Source: Methyloligella halotolerans (GTDB lineage: Bacteria; Pseudomonadota; Alphaproteobacteria; Rhizobiales; Methyloligellaceae). Taken from it: 64,000 nt of DNA. Position 1 is the stretch's first letter; each line of letters starts with the position of its first letter. The notes beneath the pieces are model-generated. The model was not told the origin of the DNA, made no database searches, and saw only the letters and a program-made list of their open reading frames with translations. Where the stretch lies: positions 124,001-188,000 of the forward strand of contig NZ_MASI01000001.1 in assembly GCF_001708935.1 (NCBI RefSeq). Reading direction: 5' to 3'. Of this stretch, positions 49,067 to 60,012 are shown one piece after another. Position numbers and translations under genes: made by a program.

Positions 49067-49263
49067 GCAAAAGATAAAGATTGTTATCATCGGATCGTGC
49101 CGTCGGTTAATATCGGCAGGGCTCCGATCGAACGAGGGATAGGGACTTCTTCGGGGCGTGGGGCGCTCCCCGGGACTTCGTCCGAATGCTGCCTCGCCTA
49201 CAATTTTCGGGATAGCCCTACGGAATGCTCAGGTCCGCCGCATCTCCTGGGTCCGTGGGGTTC

Positions 49264-49460
49264 GGTCGGCCGAAGCGCGGTTTGAGTGGCCTCCTCGTTA
49301 GCGCCGCGTTTCGGTCGACCACCAAGTCAAACGGCCAAGCCCTCTTTGGTCTTTGACTTGCCGACCAGCCCCGTAGTCCACGCAGGAGCTACCCCGCTTA
49401 ACCTGCATGGCTGCGGGGTTGGTCATTTCTGGGCCTGCCGTCCCGAGGGGACGGCATTTG
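49264..49460 (+). ncRNA. Candidate structured non-coding RNA (four consecutive stems)
   Basis: Four stems follow each other. Stem A pairs 49264-49280 (GGTCGGCCGAAGCGCGG) with 49304-49320, 17 bp including two G-U pairs. Stem B pairs 49323-49331 (CAAGTCAAA) with 49352-49360, 9 bp. Stem C pairs 49363-49373 (GACCAGCCCCG) with 49414-49424, 11 bp including one G-U, enclosing GCAGG/CCTGC. Stem D pairs 49436-49444 (TGCCGTCCC) with 49448-49456. The G-U pairs exist only for a plus-strand RNA, which argues for that orientation. It matches no RNA family I know (not tmRNA, RNase P or SRP RNA by motif). No clear T-run follows stem D. Confidence 0.5.
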
Positions 49461-49526
49461 GCGGATAATCTGGAAAAATCGAAAATCTGAAGCGTGCCGC
49501 GGAGCGGCCTCTGCCGGGCAGGGCAG

Positions 49527-49694
49527 CTACTTGATCTTCGCTTCCTTGAATTCGACGTGCTTGCGCGCGACGGGATCGTACTTCTTGAGCGCGAGCTTCT
49601 CGGTCGAATTCCGCGGGTTCTTCTTGGTGACGTAGAAATACCCAGTGCCCGCGCTGCTTACGAGCTTGATCTTCTGTGTGATCGGCTTAGCCAT
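49527..49694 (-). CDS. rpmG: 50S ribosomal protein L33
   Basis: The 55-residue product [20 protein letters not shown], continuing [20 protein letters not shown] and ending EAKIK, is L33 of the zinc-free type (no CxxC pairs). Family length is 50-55. The ATG is preceded by GATCAAGGAAGAAAA. Being small, it may be missed by length filters. Confidence 0.97.
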   Translation of the reverse strand: MAKPITQKIKLVSSAGTGYFYVTKKNPRNSTEKLALKKYDPVARKHVEFKEAKIK

Positions 49695-49770
49695 TTTTCT
49701 TCCTTGATCGGGCAGATATGCGCGGAGCGCACCCTACTCGGTGGTCTTGCGAAGTCAAGACCGATTGGCG

Positions 49771-50271
49771 TCACGACTGCGCCGGTGGATAGGAGACCGG
49801 CTCGCCGGGGCGGCCGGGGTCCGATTCATCGAGATCCTCGACGTGATCGGGGTCGAATCCGTGCATCAGCAGGGCCCATTGGAGCCCGATAAGGCCGCCT
49901 TTGATGGGGGGCAGCAGGAGAAGCGATAGGATCACCGTGAGGGGGAGCCAAAGCACCCAATGCACCCAGAGCTCGGGCCGGTACGCCATCTCGACGGTCA
50001 TCATCGATCCCACCACGACATGTCCGACGATGGAGATGGTGACGTAGGGCGGAGCGTCGTCCGCCCGGTGATGATGAAGCGCCTCGCCGCACTGGCCGCA
50101 ATGATCGCTGACCTTCAGGTACTTGCGGAAGACCTTGCCTTCGCCGCAGGCCGGACAGCGGCAGAGCGTGCCGCGCCAGAGGGCCTCGCCCCAGCGGCGT
50201 TCGCCGGTGCTGCGGCCATCGATCTGGGCGGGCTTGGTCTGGGTCACGTCCGCTTGGGTCGCGTGTGACAT
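49771..50271 (-). CDS. DUF983 family membrane protein
   Basis: The product starts at ATG 50271 or 50274, just after GGAGGAA, and has about 166 residues. It shows the family zinc-ribbon-like CRCPACGEGKVFRKYLKVSD ... CGQCGE, followed by two hydrophobic helices (about residues 75-95 and 100-125) and an acidic tail. DUF983 proteins are small membrane proteins of unknown role, frequently near rnr in alphaproteobacteria. Placed between rpmG and rnr. Confidence 0.9.
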   Translation of the reverse strand: MSHATQADVTQTKPAQIDGRSTGERRWGEALWRGTLCRCPACGEGKVFRKYLKVSDHCGQCGEALHHHRADDAPPYVTISIVGHVVVGSMMTVEMAYRPELWVHWVLWLPLTVILSLLLLPPIKGGLIGLQWALLMHGFDPDHVEDLDESDPGRPGEPVSYPPAQS

Positions 50272-50337
50272 CATTTCCTCCAAATTGATTGGGGCGAGAG
50301 TAGCGCGGCGGATCGGTCGCCGCCAGTCACGGCGGTG

Positions 50338-52712
50338 CTATCGTTTGCCGCTGCCGGACCGGCTGGCAGGCTTGCGCTTGCCCGGCTTGGCACCGGGCCG
50401 CTTCGACTTGCCGCGACCACGGCCCCCGGGTTTGCCGCGCGCCCCGGTCCGAAAACGGCGGTGGCGTGCACCGCTCGGCTTGATGCCGATCTGCTTTCCT
50501 TCGGTGAGAAGCTCGAAGCGCAGAGCGCCCGCCGTCGGGATCGCCTCGACCAGCTTCACATCCACCATATCGCCGAGCTGATAGGCGCGGCCGGTGTCCT
50601 CGCCCACAAGGGCCCGGTGGGCCTCATCGTGATAGTAATACTCGTCGCCGACGGTCGAGGCGGGAATGAAGCCGTCGGCGCCCGTCTCTTTGAGCTGCAC
50701 GAAAAGCCCCGAGCCCGTCACGCCGGAGATCTTGCCGTGGAAGCGGGCGCGACCCGGTCGGCGAGGAAAGACGCGATGAGCCGGTCGACGGTCTCGCGCT
50801 CCGCCGACATGGCCCGGCGCTCGGTATCGGAGATCTGCTGCGCCGTCTCTTCCAGCCGCTCGATCTCGGCATCGGTCAGCCCGCCCGATCCCAGCCCCAG
50901 GGCGCGGATCAGCGCCCGGTGGACGATGAGATCCGCATAGCGGCGGATGGGCGAGGTGAAGTGGGCATAGCGGCGGAGATTGAGGCCGAAATGGCCGTAA
51001 TTGCCCGGGGTATATTCCGCCTGGGACTGGCTGCGAAGCACGACTTCCTGAACCAGGTCGGCGACCGGCGTGTCCTTGGTCATGTCCAGGATGCGGTTGA
51101 ACTGGGCCGGCTTCATCACGCCCGCCTTGGCGAAGCTGATGTCGAGAGTGCGCAGGAAGTCTGAGAGGGCGGCGACTTTCTCGTCCGACGGCGCATCGTG
51201 GACGCGGTAGACGAGGGGGGTGCTCTCCGCCTCGAGGGTTTCGGCGGCGGCGACATTGGCCGCGATCATGCACTCCTCGATGAGACGATGGGCCTCCAGC
51301 CGGGGCGGGGTGACGATGTCGGCGACCTCTCCCTTATCGTCGAGCTTGATCTTGCGCTCCGGCAGGTCGAGATCGAGGGGGGCGCGCTTGTCGCGGGCCT
51401 TGGCCATGGCCCGATAGGCCGTCCAGAGCGGCTTCAGGACGGGCTCGAGGAGCGGTCCCGTCTGATCGTCCGGGTTGCCGTCGATTGCAGCTTGGGCCTG
51501 CTGGTAGGTCAGGCTCGCCGCTGAGCGCATCATGCCACGCATGAAGCGGTGGCTCTTCTTGTGACCGCCGGCGTCGTAGACCATACGCACCGCAAGGCAG
51601 GGGCGGGGCTCGCCTTCGACCAGGGAGCAGAGATCGTTAGAGATGCGCTCGGGCAGCATGGGGACCACGCGGTCCGGGAAATAGACCGAGTTGCCGCGGG
51701 TGCGGGCCTCCTTGTCGAGGGCACTGCCCGGCGTCACGTAGGCCGAGACGTCGGCGATCGCCACCATGACGATATGGCCGCCCTTGTTGTCCGGATCGTC
51801 GTCGGCCTCCGCCCAAACCGCATCGTCGTGGTCGCGGGCATCGGCCGGGTCGATGGTGACCAACGGGATTTGGCGCAGATCCTCTCGGCCTTCCATGCCG
51901 GGAGGCGTGGCCGCTTCGGCCTCCTCGAGGGCGGCTTGCGGGAAGACATCCGGGATCCCGTGAGCGTGGATGGCGATCAGGCTCGTGGCGCGCTGGTCTT
52001 GAGGATTGCCGAGCCGTTCCACAATCCGGGCCGTACCCGAGCCGTAGCGCGGCGAGCGCGACATCTCGAACCGGACGAGTTCGCCGTCCTCAGCCTCATT
52101 CCGATCGGTGCGCGGTACCCGAAACTCTTTCAGTTGCTTGCGGTCGACCGGATCGATGACGCCGTCCTCGCCCCGATCGCGATAGATGCCCAGCAAAGTG
52201 CGCGGACCGGTGGAAAGCTTCTTTATGGGCCTGGCGAGATAGGGATAGGTATCGTCGTTCAGCCTCTCGATGCGGGCGAGCACACGATCGCCGACGCCCG
52301 CGGCCTCGCTGCGCTGACGGCTGCCGGCCACGAGGATGCGGGGCGGTGGGCCGACTTCCTCGTCCCAGGAGGCGGGTGTGGCGACGAACTCGCCGTCCTC
52401 GTCGCGTCCGGTGATGCGGACCACCGTGACGGGCGGCAGCTCGTCCGGCTTCTGGAGCTTCTTCTTGGAGCCTGCGATGAGACCTTCGTCGGTCATCTCC
52501 CGCAGCAGGGCCTTCAAAGGGATGCGAGCCGCGCCCTTGATCCCGAATTCGCGCGCGATCTCGCGCTTGCCGACCTTCTCATCGCTCGACTGAATGAAGT
52601 CGAGCACCTGCTGCTTGCTCGGAAGCGAGGCCGGTTTGCTCACGCCGGACGGCTTTATGCCGGCTGGCCTTTTGCGTGACGGTTTGTTGCGGGTCGGTTT
52701 TGGATTTGCCAA
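50338..52712 (-). CDS. rnr: Ribonuclease R (one apparent missing base near 50750)
   Basis: RNase R is a processive 3'-5' exoribonuclease that unwinds structured RNA. The start TTG 52712 lies 7 bp after the topA stop. The product has an N-terminal winged helix, CSD, the RNB catalytic centre (TIDPADARDHDDAVWAEADD with the catalytic Asp cluster) and S1 domain. Reading on the minus strand, frame changes at RVGARFHGKISGVTGSGLFV: GTCGCGCC where GTCGGCGCC is expected (plus 50745-50752). Restored, the gene encodes 791 residues and ends with a basic Gly/Lys/Arg-rich tail. Confidence 0.93.
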
Positions 52713-52718
52713 AGGGGC

Positions 52719-55394
52719 TTATTCGGCCGTCTCTTCGACGGTCTCCTCGCTGCCGTTCTTCTTCTCTGCGGACTTCTTGGACGTCGATTTCTTTGCCGTC
52801 GCCTTCTTCGCCGTGGCCTTCTTGGCTGCCGGCTTTTTGGCCGTGGATTTCTTCGCGCTCTTCTTGGCGCCGCCCTTGCCGGTTTTCTCGGCGCGGTCCG
52901 CGATCAGCCGCACCGCCTCTTCCATGGTGACCGATTCCGGCTCCTTGTCCTTGGGCAGGGTGGCATTGATCTTCTCGTGCTTCACGTAGGGGCCGTAGCG
53001 GCCGCTCATCACCTGGACGGGCCCCTTCAGCTCCGGATGCTCACCGAGCTCCTTCAGCACGGTACCGCCGCGCTTGGCGCGTGAGGCAGCCTTCTCGGCC
53101 AGCAGGCTGATGGCGCGGTTGGCACCGACGGTGAAAACCTCTTCGGGGCTCGACAGGCTGGCATAGGTCTTCTGGTGGTGGACATAGGGGCCGTAGCGAC
53201 CGAAGCCGGCCGTGATCGGTTCGCCGGTCTCGGGATGCTTGCCGATCTCGCGGGGCAGCGAGAGCAGCGCAAGGGCGCGCTCCAGATCGATGGCCGAGAC
53301 ATCGTCGCCCTTGGGGATCGACGCGCGCTTCGGCTTCTCGCCGTCCTTGGCCTCGCCAAGTTGGATATAGGGGCCGAACCGGCCATCTCTCAACGTGATC
53401 TCCATGCCGGTCTCGGGATCCGAGCCCAGCACCTTGCCGTCGGCGGAAGCTGCCGCATCGCCCTTATCGCCGGTCTCGGCGAGCTGCCGCGTGTAGCGGC
53501 AGTCGGGATAGTTCGAGCAGCCGACGAACGCGCCGAATCGGCCGACCTTCAGGCTCAGCTGGCCGTCGCCGCAGGCGGGGCAGGCGCGGGGGTCCTTGCC
53601 CGGTTCGGTCGGGGGAAAGATATGAGGCCCGAGAATCTCGTTGAGAGCATCGAGCACCTGGGCGATGCGAAGATCGCCGATTTCTTCCACCGCGCCGGTG
53701 AAGTCGCGCCAGAAATCGCGCAGGACCTCACGCCAGGCGAGATCGCCGGCGGAGATACGATCGAGCTTCTCCTCCAGATCGGCGGTGAAGTCGTATTCCA
53801 CATAGCGCTCGAAGAAGCTCTTCAGGAAGGCGGTGACCAGGCGGCCCTTGTCCTCCGGATAGAGACGCTTCTTGTCGAGGCGCACATATTCGCGGTCCCG
53901 CAAGACATTCATGGTGGCCGCATAGGTGGACGGCCGGCCGATGCCCAGCTCCTCCATCTTCTTGATGAGGGTCGCCTCGGTGTAGCGGGGCGGGGGCTGG
54001 GTGAAATGCTGCTCCGGCAGGATCTCGCGGGCCTGGAGCTGATCCTTCTCGGCGAGGGGCGGGAGAACCGCGCTGTCGTCGCCGTCCTGATCGTCGCGGC
54101 CCTCGTCGTAGAGCTTCAGGAAGCCGTCGAAGCGGATCACCTGGCCGGTGGCGCGCACGCCGTAAGTCTTACCATCGCTGCCAGCGACATCGATATCCAC
54201 CGAGGTGCGTTCGATCTCGGCGCTTGCCGCCTGGCTGGCCAGGGTGCGCTGCCAGATCAGCTTGTAGAGCTTGGCGGCATCGGACTGGAGGTAACGAGCG
54301 ATGCGGTCCGGCTCCTTGGTGAAGTCGGTCGGGCGGATAGCCTCGTGGGCTTCCTGGGCGTTCTTGGCCTTGGTCTGGTAATGGCGCGGAGAGGGCGGCA
54401 GGTAGCGATCGCCATAGAGGCTCGCCAGACGCTTCCGGCAGGCGGCGATGGCCTCGGGCACGATCTGCACGCCGTCCGTACGCATATAGGTGATGAGGCC
54501 TTCCGTCTCACCGCCCATATCGACGCCCTCGTAGAGCTGCTGAGCGATCTGCATGGTGTGGCGGGGCGAGAAGCCGTATTTGCGCGAGGCTTCCTGCTGC
54601 AGGGTCGAGGTCGTGAAGGGCGGGTACGGATTCCGCTTGGTCGGCTTCTTCTCGACCTGGGCCACGGTGAAGCGGCCGCCTTCCAGGGCCGCCTTCAGCT
54701 TGGTGGCGGTCTGCTCGTCCGGGATGTCGAACTTGTCGAGCTTCTTGCCGTCTGCGGCGGCCAGGCGCGCCTTGAAGGTCTCGCCCTGGGTGGTCGCGAG
54801 CTCGGTCGTGATGGACCAGTATTCCTGGGGCTTGAAGGCCTCGATCTCCATTTCGCGGTCGCAGACCAGCCGCAAGGCGACGGACTGCACGCGGCCTGCA
54901 GAGCGGGAGCCGGGCAGCTTCCGCCACAGGACGGGCGAAAGGGTGAAGCCCACGAGATAGTCCAGAGCGCGCCGCGCGAGATAGGCGTCGACTAAGGGTT
55001 CGTCGATCTTGCGGGGGTGAGCAATGGCGTCGAGCACCGCTTCCTTCGTCACCGCGTTGAACACCACGCGTTCGACGTCGACGCCTTTCAGAGCCTTTTT
55101 GCCGTCCAGAACCTGAAGGACATGCCAGGAGATGGCCTCGCCTTCGCGGTCGGGGTCGGTTGCGAGGATCAGCTTGTCGGCGCCCTTCACGGCGCGGGTG
55201 ATCTCGTTCAGGCGCTTGGCCGATTTGGGATCCACATCCCAATGCATCTCGAAGTCGTTATCGGGCAGGACGGACCCGTCCTTCGACGGCAGATCCCGGA
55301 CATGACCGTAGGAGGCCAGGACCTGATAGTCCGAGCCGAGATATTTGTTGATGGTCTTCGCCTTAGCCGGCGATTCCACGATGACGATATTCAT
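52719..55394 (-). CDS. topA: DNA topoisomerase I
   Basis: TopA relaxes negative supercoils. The 891-residue product has the N-terminal TOPRIM (MNIVIVESPAKAKTINKYLG, ATDPDREGEAISWHV), catalytic Tyr in the GLITYMRTDGV motif, and four-Cys zinc ribbon (CPACGDGQLSLKVGRFGAFV, CSNYPDC). Three C-terminal repeats (GRFGPYIQLGE, GRYGPYVHHQ, GRYGPYVKHE) and a Lys/Ala-rich tail follow. It is upstream of rnr (7 bp gap). Confidence 0.97.
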   Translation of the reverse strand: MNIVIVESPAKAKTINKYLGSDYQVLASYGHVRDLPSKDGSVLPDNDFEMHWDVDPKSAKRLNEITRAVKGADKLILATDPDREGEAISWHVLQVLDGKKALKGVDVERVVFNAVTKEAVLDAIAHPRKIDEPLVDAYLARRALDYLVGFTLSPVLWRKLPGSRSAGRVQSVALRLVCDREMEIEAFKPQEYWSITTELATTQGETFKARLAAADGKKLDKFDIPDEQTATKLKAALEGGRFTVAQVEKKPTKRNPYPPFTTSTLQQEASRKYGFSPRHTMQIAQQLYEGVDMGGETEGLITYMRTDGVQIVPEAIAACRKRLASLYGDRYLPPSPRHYQTKAKNAQEAHEAIRPTDFTKEPDRIARYLQSDAAKLYKLIWQRTLASQAASAEIERTSVDIDVAGSDGKTYGVRATGQVIRFDGFLKLYDEGRDDQDGDDSAVLPPLAEKDQLQAREILPEQHFTQPPPRYTEATLIKKMEELGIGRPSTYAATMNVLRDREYVRLDKKRLYPEDKGRLVTAFLKSFFERYVEYDFTADLEEKLDRISAGDLAWREVLRDFWRDFTGAVEEIGDLRIAQVLDALNEILGPHIFPPTEPGKDPRACPACGDGQLSLKVGRFGAFVGCSNYPDCRYTRQLAETGDKGDAAASADGKVLGSDPETGMEITLRDGRFGPYIQLGEAKDGEKPKRASIPKGDDVSAIDLERALALLSLPREIGKHPETGEPITAGFGRYGPYVHHQKTYASLSSPEEVFTVGANRAISLLAEKAASRAKRGGTVLKELGEHPELKGPVQVMSGRYGPYVKHEKINATLPKDKEPESVTMEEAVRLIADRAEKTGKGGAKKSAKKSTAKKPAAKKATAKKATAKKSTSKKSAEKKNGSEETVEETAE

Positions 55395-55684
55395 CCGGTT
55401 CCTGCCTGGGAGATTCTGGGACGGCCTGTCTTGACGCGTCTGGCCGTAGCCCTGCTACGCGCGAAAATGGTGTCTCGCGGTCAAGGTGTCAATTTCCGCT
55501 CTTTCAGGCGGTTGACAACTCAAAGGCGTATCAAATAATCAATACAACCATTAGTCGTATCTCGGCGAGTCTTCGCGTATCGGGGGTATGGGGTCTGATT
55601 CTCCACGAGGACAAGCTGACAGGGCTGGGTCGAAGCAATAATCCGGGCCGAAAACAAAGCCCGAAAGCGCGTAAGAGGACAGGC
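55395..55684. other. topA / small-gene divergent intergenic region
   Basis: 290 bp without convincing ORF. It carries the promoter candidate at 55512-55540 and otherwise unremarkable sequence, including a short palindrome-like GCTACGCGCGAAA stretch near 55453. Confidence 0.35.
55512..55540 (+). promoter_or_regulatory. Candidate sigma-70 promoter of the 60-residue small gene
   Basis: Perfect TTGACA (55512-55517), 17 bp spacer, ATAATC (55535-55540) as -10-like hexamer. Placed 145 bp upstream of the small gene's GTG. Confidence 0.55.
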
Positions 55685-55868
55685 GTGCCCAAAAGGGACG
55701 ATACACCGGTTCAAGATTGAGCGCGCCGAAGCAGCCGACTATCTCGCCGGCATGCTGAAAGGCCTCAAGGATGTGGCAAACGGCGCGGAACTGCGGTTCC
55801 TCGCCTATCTTATAGAGGTCGCGATGGAAGAAGCCCGGGCCGAAAAGGTCAGGATCGATTCGCGCTGA
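55685..55868 (+). CDS. Small conserved-looking hypothetical protein (apparent extra base near 55710-55715)
   Basis: A GTG at 55685, preceded by AAGAGGA at good spacing, begins MPKRDDTPVQ. One base too many near 55711-55715 puts the rest (IERAEAADYLAGMLKGLKDV, then ANGAELRFLAYLIEVAMEEA) in another frame, ending TGA 55866. With one base removed the product has 60 residues: a basic N-terminus and two amphipathic helices. The family is unknown to me; similar short helical proteins occur in alphaproteobacteria. It converges on dprA. Confidence 0.6.
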
Positions 55869-55875
55869 GGCGGCT

Positions 55876-57017
55876 TCACTCCTCATCCACCACGGAAACG
55901 AGCTGCTGGCCATGGCGTTCCAGCCGGCCTGCAAGGTCCAGCTCAAGAAGCACGATCTGGACTTTGCGGGCCGCGATTCCCGTGGCTCGGATCAGCTCGT
56001 CGATATCGATGGGGCTGGGGCCGAGGGCAGAGAGAATGATCTCGCGCTCGGACTGCTCGATATCGGGCAGGGGCTCCGGATGCTCGTCGGCTGCTTCCAA
56101 TGACCGCGGCGGTTCCGGGCGGCGGCCGATCACGGGAGCCAGCGCTTCGAGGATGTCGGCGGCGCCGGTGATCAGGGTCGCGCCGTCCTTCAGGAGCGCG
56201 TTGGTGCCGGCGGCGCGCGGATCAAGCGGGCTGCCCGGCACGGCGAAGACGTCGCGGCCCTGCTCGCCGGCAAAGCGGGCCGTGATCAGGGAGCCGGACC
56301 GTTTGGCGGCCTCGATCACGGCGACGCCCAGAGATATGCCCGAAATCAGACGGTTGCGGCGCGGGAAGTCCTGGCCGCGGGGCTTGAAGCCGGGCGGCCG
56401 TTCGCTGATCAGCAGACCGTCCCGTCCGATGGCCTCGTGCAGCTCGGCGTTCTCCGGCGGATAGATATTGTCGATGCCGCCCGCGAGCACGGCGATGGTC
56501 CCCCGTTCCAGGCTCGCGCGATGGGCGGCGGTGTCGATGCCGCGGGCGAGGCCGGAGGCCACGACGATACCCTCCATGCCCAGCTCGGCCGAGATTTGCC
56601 GGGTGAATTTCTGGCCGATGGCGGATCCGTTCCGTGCACCGACGATGGCGACGATGGGGCGGTCGGCGAGCTCCGGCCTTCCCTTGATATAGATGAGGGG
56701 CGGGGGCGCTCGACATTGGCGAGGCTCGGAGGATAGCCGGGCTCGCCCGTGACCACAGGCTCGGCGCCGATCCGCCGCGCCGCGGCGAGCTCGCGCTCGG
56801 CATCCTCGTGCTTGCAGATGCGGATCGATGGGCGGCCGCCGCGCCGGGAGAGCTCGGGCAGAGCTTCGAGCGCGGCTTCGGCGCCGCCGAACTGGTTGAC
56901 CAGGGCGCGGAAGGTGGCAGGGCCGACATTCTCGGTGCGGATGAGACGCAACCACGCCAGCCGCTGGGTCTCGGTCAGGCGGGGACGCGGTTCGTTGCCG
57001 GTCTCACCGCTGTCCAA
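55876..57017 (-). CDS. dprA: DNA-processing protein DprA (one apparent missing base near 56708)
   Basis: DprA loads RecA on incoming single-stranded DNA. TTG 57017, inside plsY, follows GAGGAGA and begins [20 protein letters not shown]. The N-terminal part (SAM-like, [20 protein letters not shown]) is in one frame and the Rossmann part ([59 protein letters not shown]) in another, joined by restoring one C in the CCCC(C)GCCCC run at 56702-56712. Restored length is 380 residues. A C-terminal winged-helix-like domain follows. It overlaps plsY by 14 bp. Confidence 0.92.
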
Positions 57018-57612
57018 TGCGCGTCTCCTCGCCGCGGATAAGACGGGCGATATTGCCTTGGTGGCGCAGGATGAGGAGCACGCTCAGCACCACCGATGCG
57101 ATCACGAGGGGCGGCGATGCGGTATAGGCGAGCACGGCGGGCGTGACCAGGGCGGCGACGAGGGCGGAGAGTGACGAGTAGCGCGTGGTGAAGGCGATCA
57201 GCAGCCAGACCGCGCAGAAGAGCAGGGCGGCGGGCCAGTAAAGGCCGAGCAGGACGCCGATATAGGTCGCGACGCCCTTTCCGCCGCGGAAGCCGAGCCA
57301 GATCGGAGCGAGATGGCCCAGGAACGCGCCGATGCCGGCGACGATCGCCGGAATCGGGCCGAGAAAATACATGGCGAGGAGGACGGGGATCGTGCCCTTG
57401 AGCACGTCGCCGGCGAGGGTCGCGGCGGTAAGCCACTTGTTGCCCGTGCGCAGGACGTTGGTGGTGCCGATATTGCCGGAACCGATCTGGCGGAGATCGC
57501 CCAGCCCCGCGGCGCGGGTGAGGATCAGGCCGAACGGTATCGAGCCGCACAGATAGCCGCCGAAAAACGCGGCCGCGTAGACGAGCGCAAGGCTCCAGCT
57601 AATCTCCGTCAC
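57004..57612 (-). CDS. plsY: Acyl-phosphate:glycerol-3-phosphate acyltransferase
   Basis: PlsY transfers acyl groups to glycerol-3-phosphate in the first step of phospholipid synthesis. I place the start at GTG 57612 since GGGGGGAG precedes it (an in-frame TTG at 57627 is the alternative). The 202-residue product has five to six membrane helices and the family motifs [37 protein letters not shown] and RYSSLSALV. It lies between dprA and pyrC. Confidence 0.95.
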   Translation of the reverse strand: MTEISWSLALVYAAAFFGGYLCGSIPFGLILTRAAGLGDLRQIGSGNIGTTNVLRTGNKWLTAATLAGDVLKGTIPVLLAMYFLGPIPAIVAGIGAFLGHLAPIWLGFRGGKGVATYIGVLLGLYWPAALLFCAVWLLIAFTTRYSSLSALVAALVTPAVLAYTASPPLVIASVVLSVLLILRHQGNIARLIRGEETRIGQR

Positions 57613-57650
57613 GAGAGCTCCCCCCAAAGGTCTCTCCGAATCGCGTCCGG

Positions 57651-59002
57651 CTAGACCTCGCCGGGTGCGGATTCAGCGTAGTTGTAGACGACGCGGCCTG
57701 CAACGAGGGTTGCGAGCGGACGCCCTTGGAGCCGCGCCTGGTCGAAGGGTGTGTTCTTCGATTTCGAGTGCAAGGCCTCCGGATCCACCACCCAGGGCGT
57801 GTCCAAGTCGATCAGCACCAGATCCGCCGGTGCGCCGATGGCGAGCCGTCCCGCCTCCAGCCCCAGAATGCCGGCCGGATTTGCGGTCATGGCCCGGAGC
57901 AGGGTGGTCAGCGCCACTTCCTCGTTGTGATGGAGGCGCAAGGCGACGGCGAGCATGGTTTCCAGGCCCACCGCGCCATAGGCGGCGTCCGCGAAGGGAT
58001 GACGCTTCACATCGGCATCCTGGGGATCGTGGGCGGAGACGATGACGTCGATATCACCGGAGGCGAGCCCCTCGACCATGGCCTGGCGGTCGTCCTCGGC
58101 GCGCAGGGGCGGGCGCATTTTGAAGAATGTGCGGTAGGGGCCGATATCGTTCTCGTTGAGCGCGAGGTGGTTGATGGAAACCCCGCAGGTGACGGGCAGC
58201 CCCTTCTCCTTGGCGGCGCGGACGATCTCGAGGGAGGCCCGGCAGGAAATCTCGGCGGCGTGGTAGCGGGCGCCGGTCATCTCCACGAGGCGGATGTCGC
58301 GCTCCAGCATGATGGCCTCGGCGGCGGACGGGATGCCCTTGAGCCCCAGCCGCATGGAAACCTCGCCGGAGTTCATCACGCCGCCCTCCGCAAGGGCCGG
58401 CTCCTCGACGGCGTGCATCACGAGGATGTCGAAATCCTTCGCGTAGGCCAGGGCGTTGCGCATCACCTTGGCGTTGGCGAGGCTGCGCTTGCCATTGGTC
58501 GCGGCGATGGCGCCTGCGGCCTTCATCAGTCCGATCTCGGTCATCTCCTCGCCCCGCAGCCCCTTGGTCAGGGCAGCGAGGGGGTGGACATTGACGGCAC
58601 CGGTGTCCCTGGCGCGCCGGAGGATGAAGTCCACCAGGGCGACATCGTCGATCACGGGATCGGTGTCGGGCATGGAGAGGATGGAGGTGACCCCACCCGC
58701 CGCCGCGGCCCGGCTCGCATCGGCCAAGGTGCCGCGATGCTCATGGCCGGGCTCGCCGGTGAACACCATCATGTCGATCAAGCCCGGCGCCAGGACATGG
58801 CCGCCGCAATCGATCACCGCGGCGTCGCCGCCGGCCTCGCCGTGAATATGGCGGCCGGTATCGGCGATCTCTCCGTTGGCGATCAAGACCCCGCCTTGCT
58901 CGTCCAGCCCCGTGGCGGGGTCGATCAGACGGGCATTGACGAAGGCGATCCGGTCCGGCGTTTCGCCCGGCCTCAGGGCTGGATCGTCGATCGGCATCGG
59001 CA

Positions 59003-59003
<1 letters not shown>
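57651..59003 (-). CDS. pyrC: Dihydroorotase-like protein lacking metal-site residues (PyrC' / PyrX type)
   Basis: The 450-residue product is clearly of the class I dihydroorotase fold, but active-site positions are changed. The canonical DxHVHLREPG motif reads [13 protein letters not shown], removing both zinc-binding His of HxH; the canonical ATDHAPH loop reads VSAHDPQ, replacing the catalytic Asp. Other parts ([47 protein letters not shown]) are conserved. This matches the inactive DHOase-like subunit that accompanies ATCase in several bacteria. A second, active DHOase is expected elsewhere. The start overlaps the pyrB stop (TAATG). Confidence 0.93.
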
Positions 59004-59958
<955 letters not shown>

Positions 59959-60012
59959 CAAAAGCCACTCTATAGACCTGAGCTCCGGAGCCGACAAGAC
60001 AGAGAAGCTCAC

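Larger units (their letters stand above)
48904..49526. other. Gene-free region between pleD and rpmG with AT-rich leader and structured stems
   Basis: The 623 bp stretch has no convincing CDS. Its left part (48990-49095) is AT-rich with promoter-like hexamers; its right part (49264-49460) forms a series of stable stems. Between these, 49130-49260 contains smaller GC hairpins (CGGGG/CCCCG at about 49155-49173). I regard it as a possible RNA gene. Details are given in the ncRNA and promoter entries. Confidence 0.6.

Noticed and set aside
49070..49470. Identification of the structured region as tmRNA, RNase P RNA or SRP RNA
   Set aside because: I looked for tmRNA tag codons and the tRNA-like CCA end, the RNase P GAGGAAAGTCC signature and the SRP GGAAGGGAGCAG loop; none is present.
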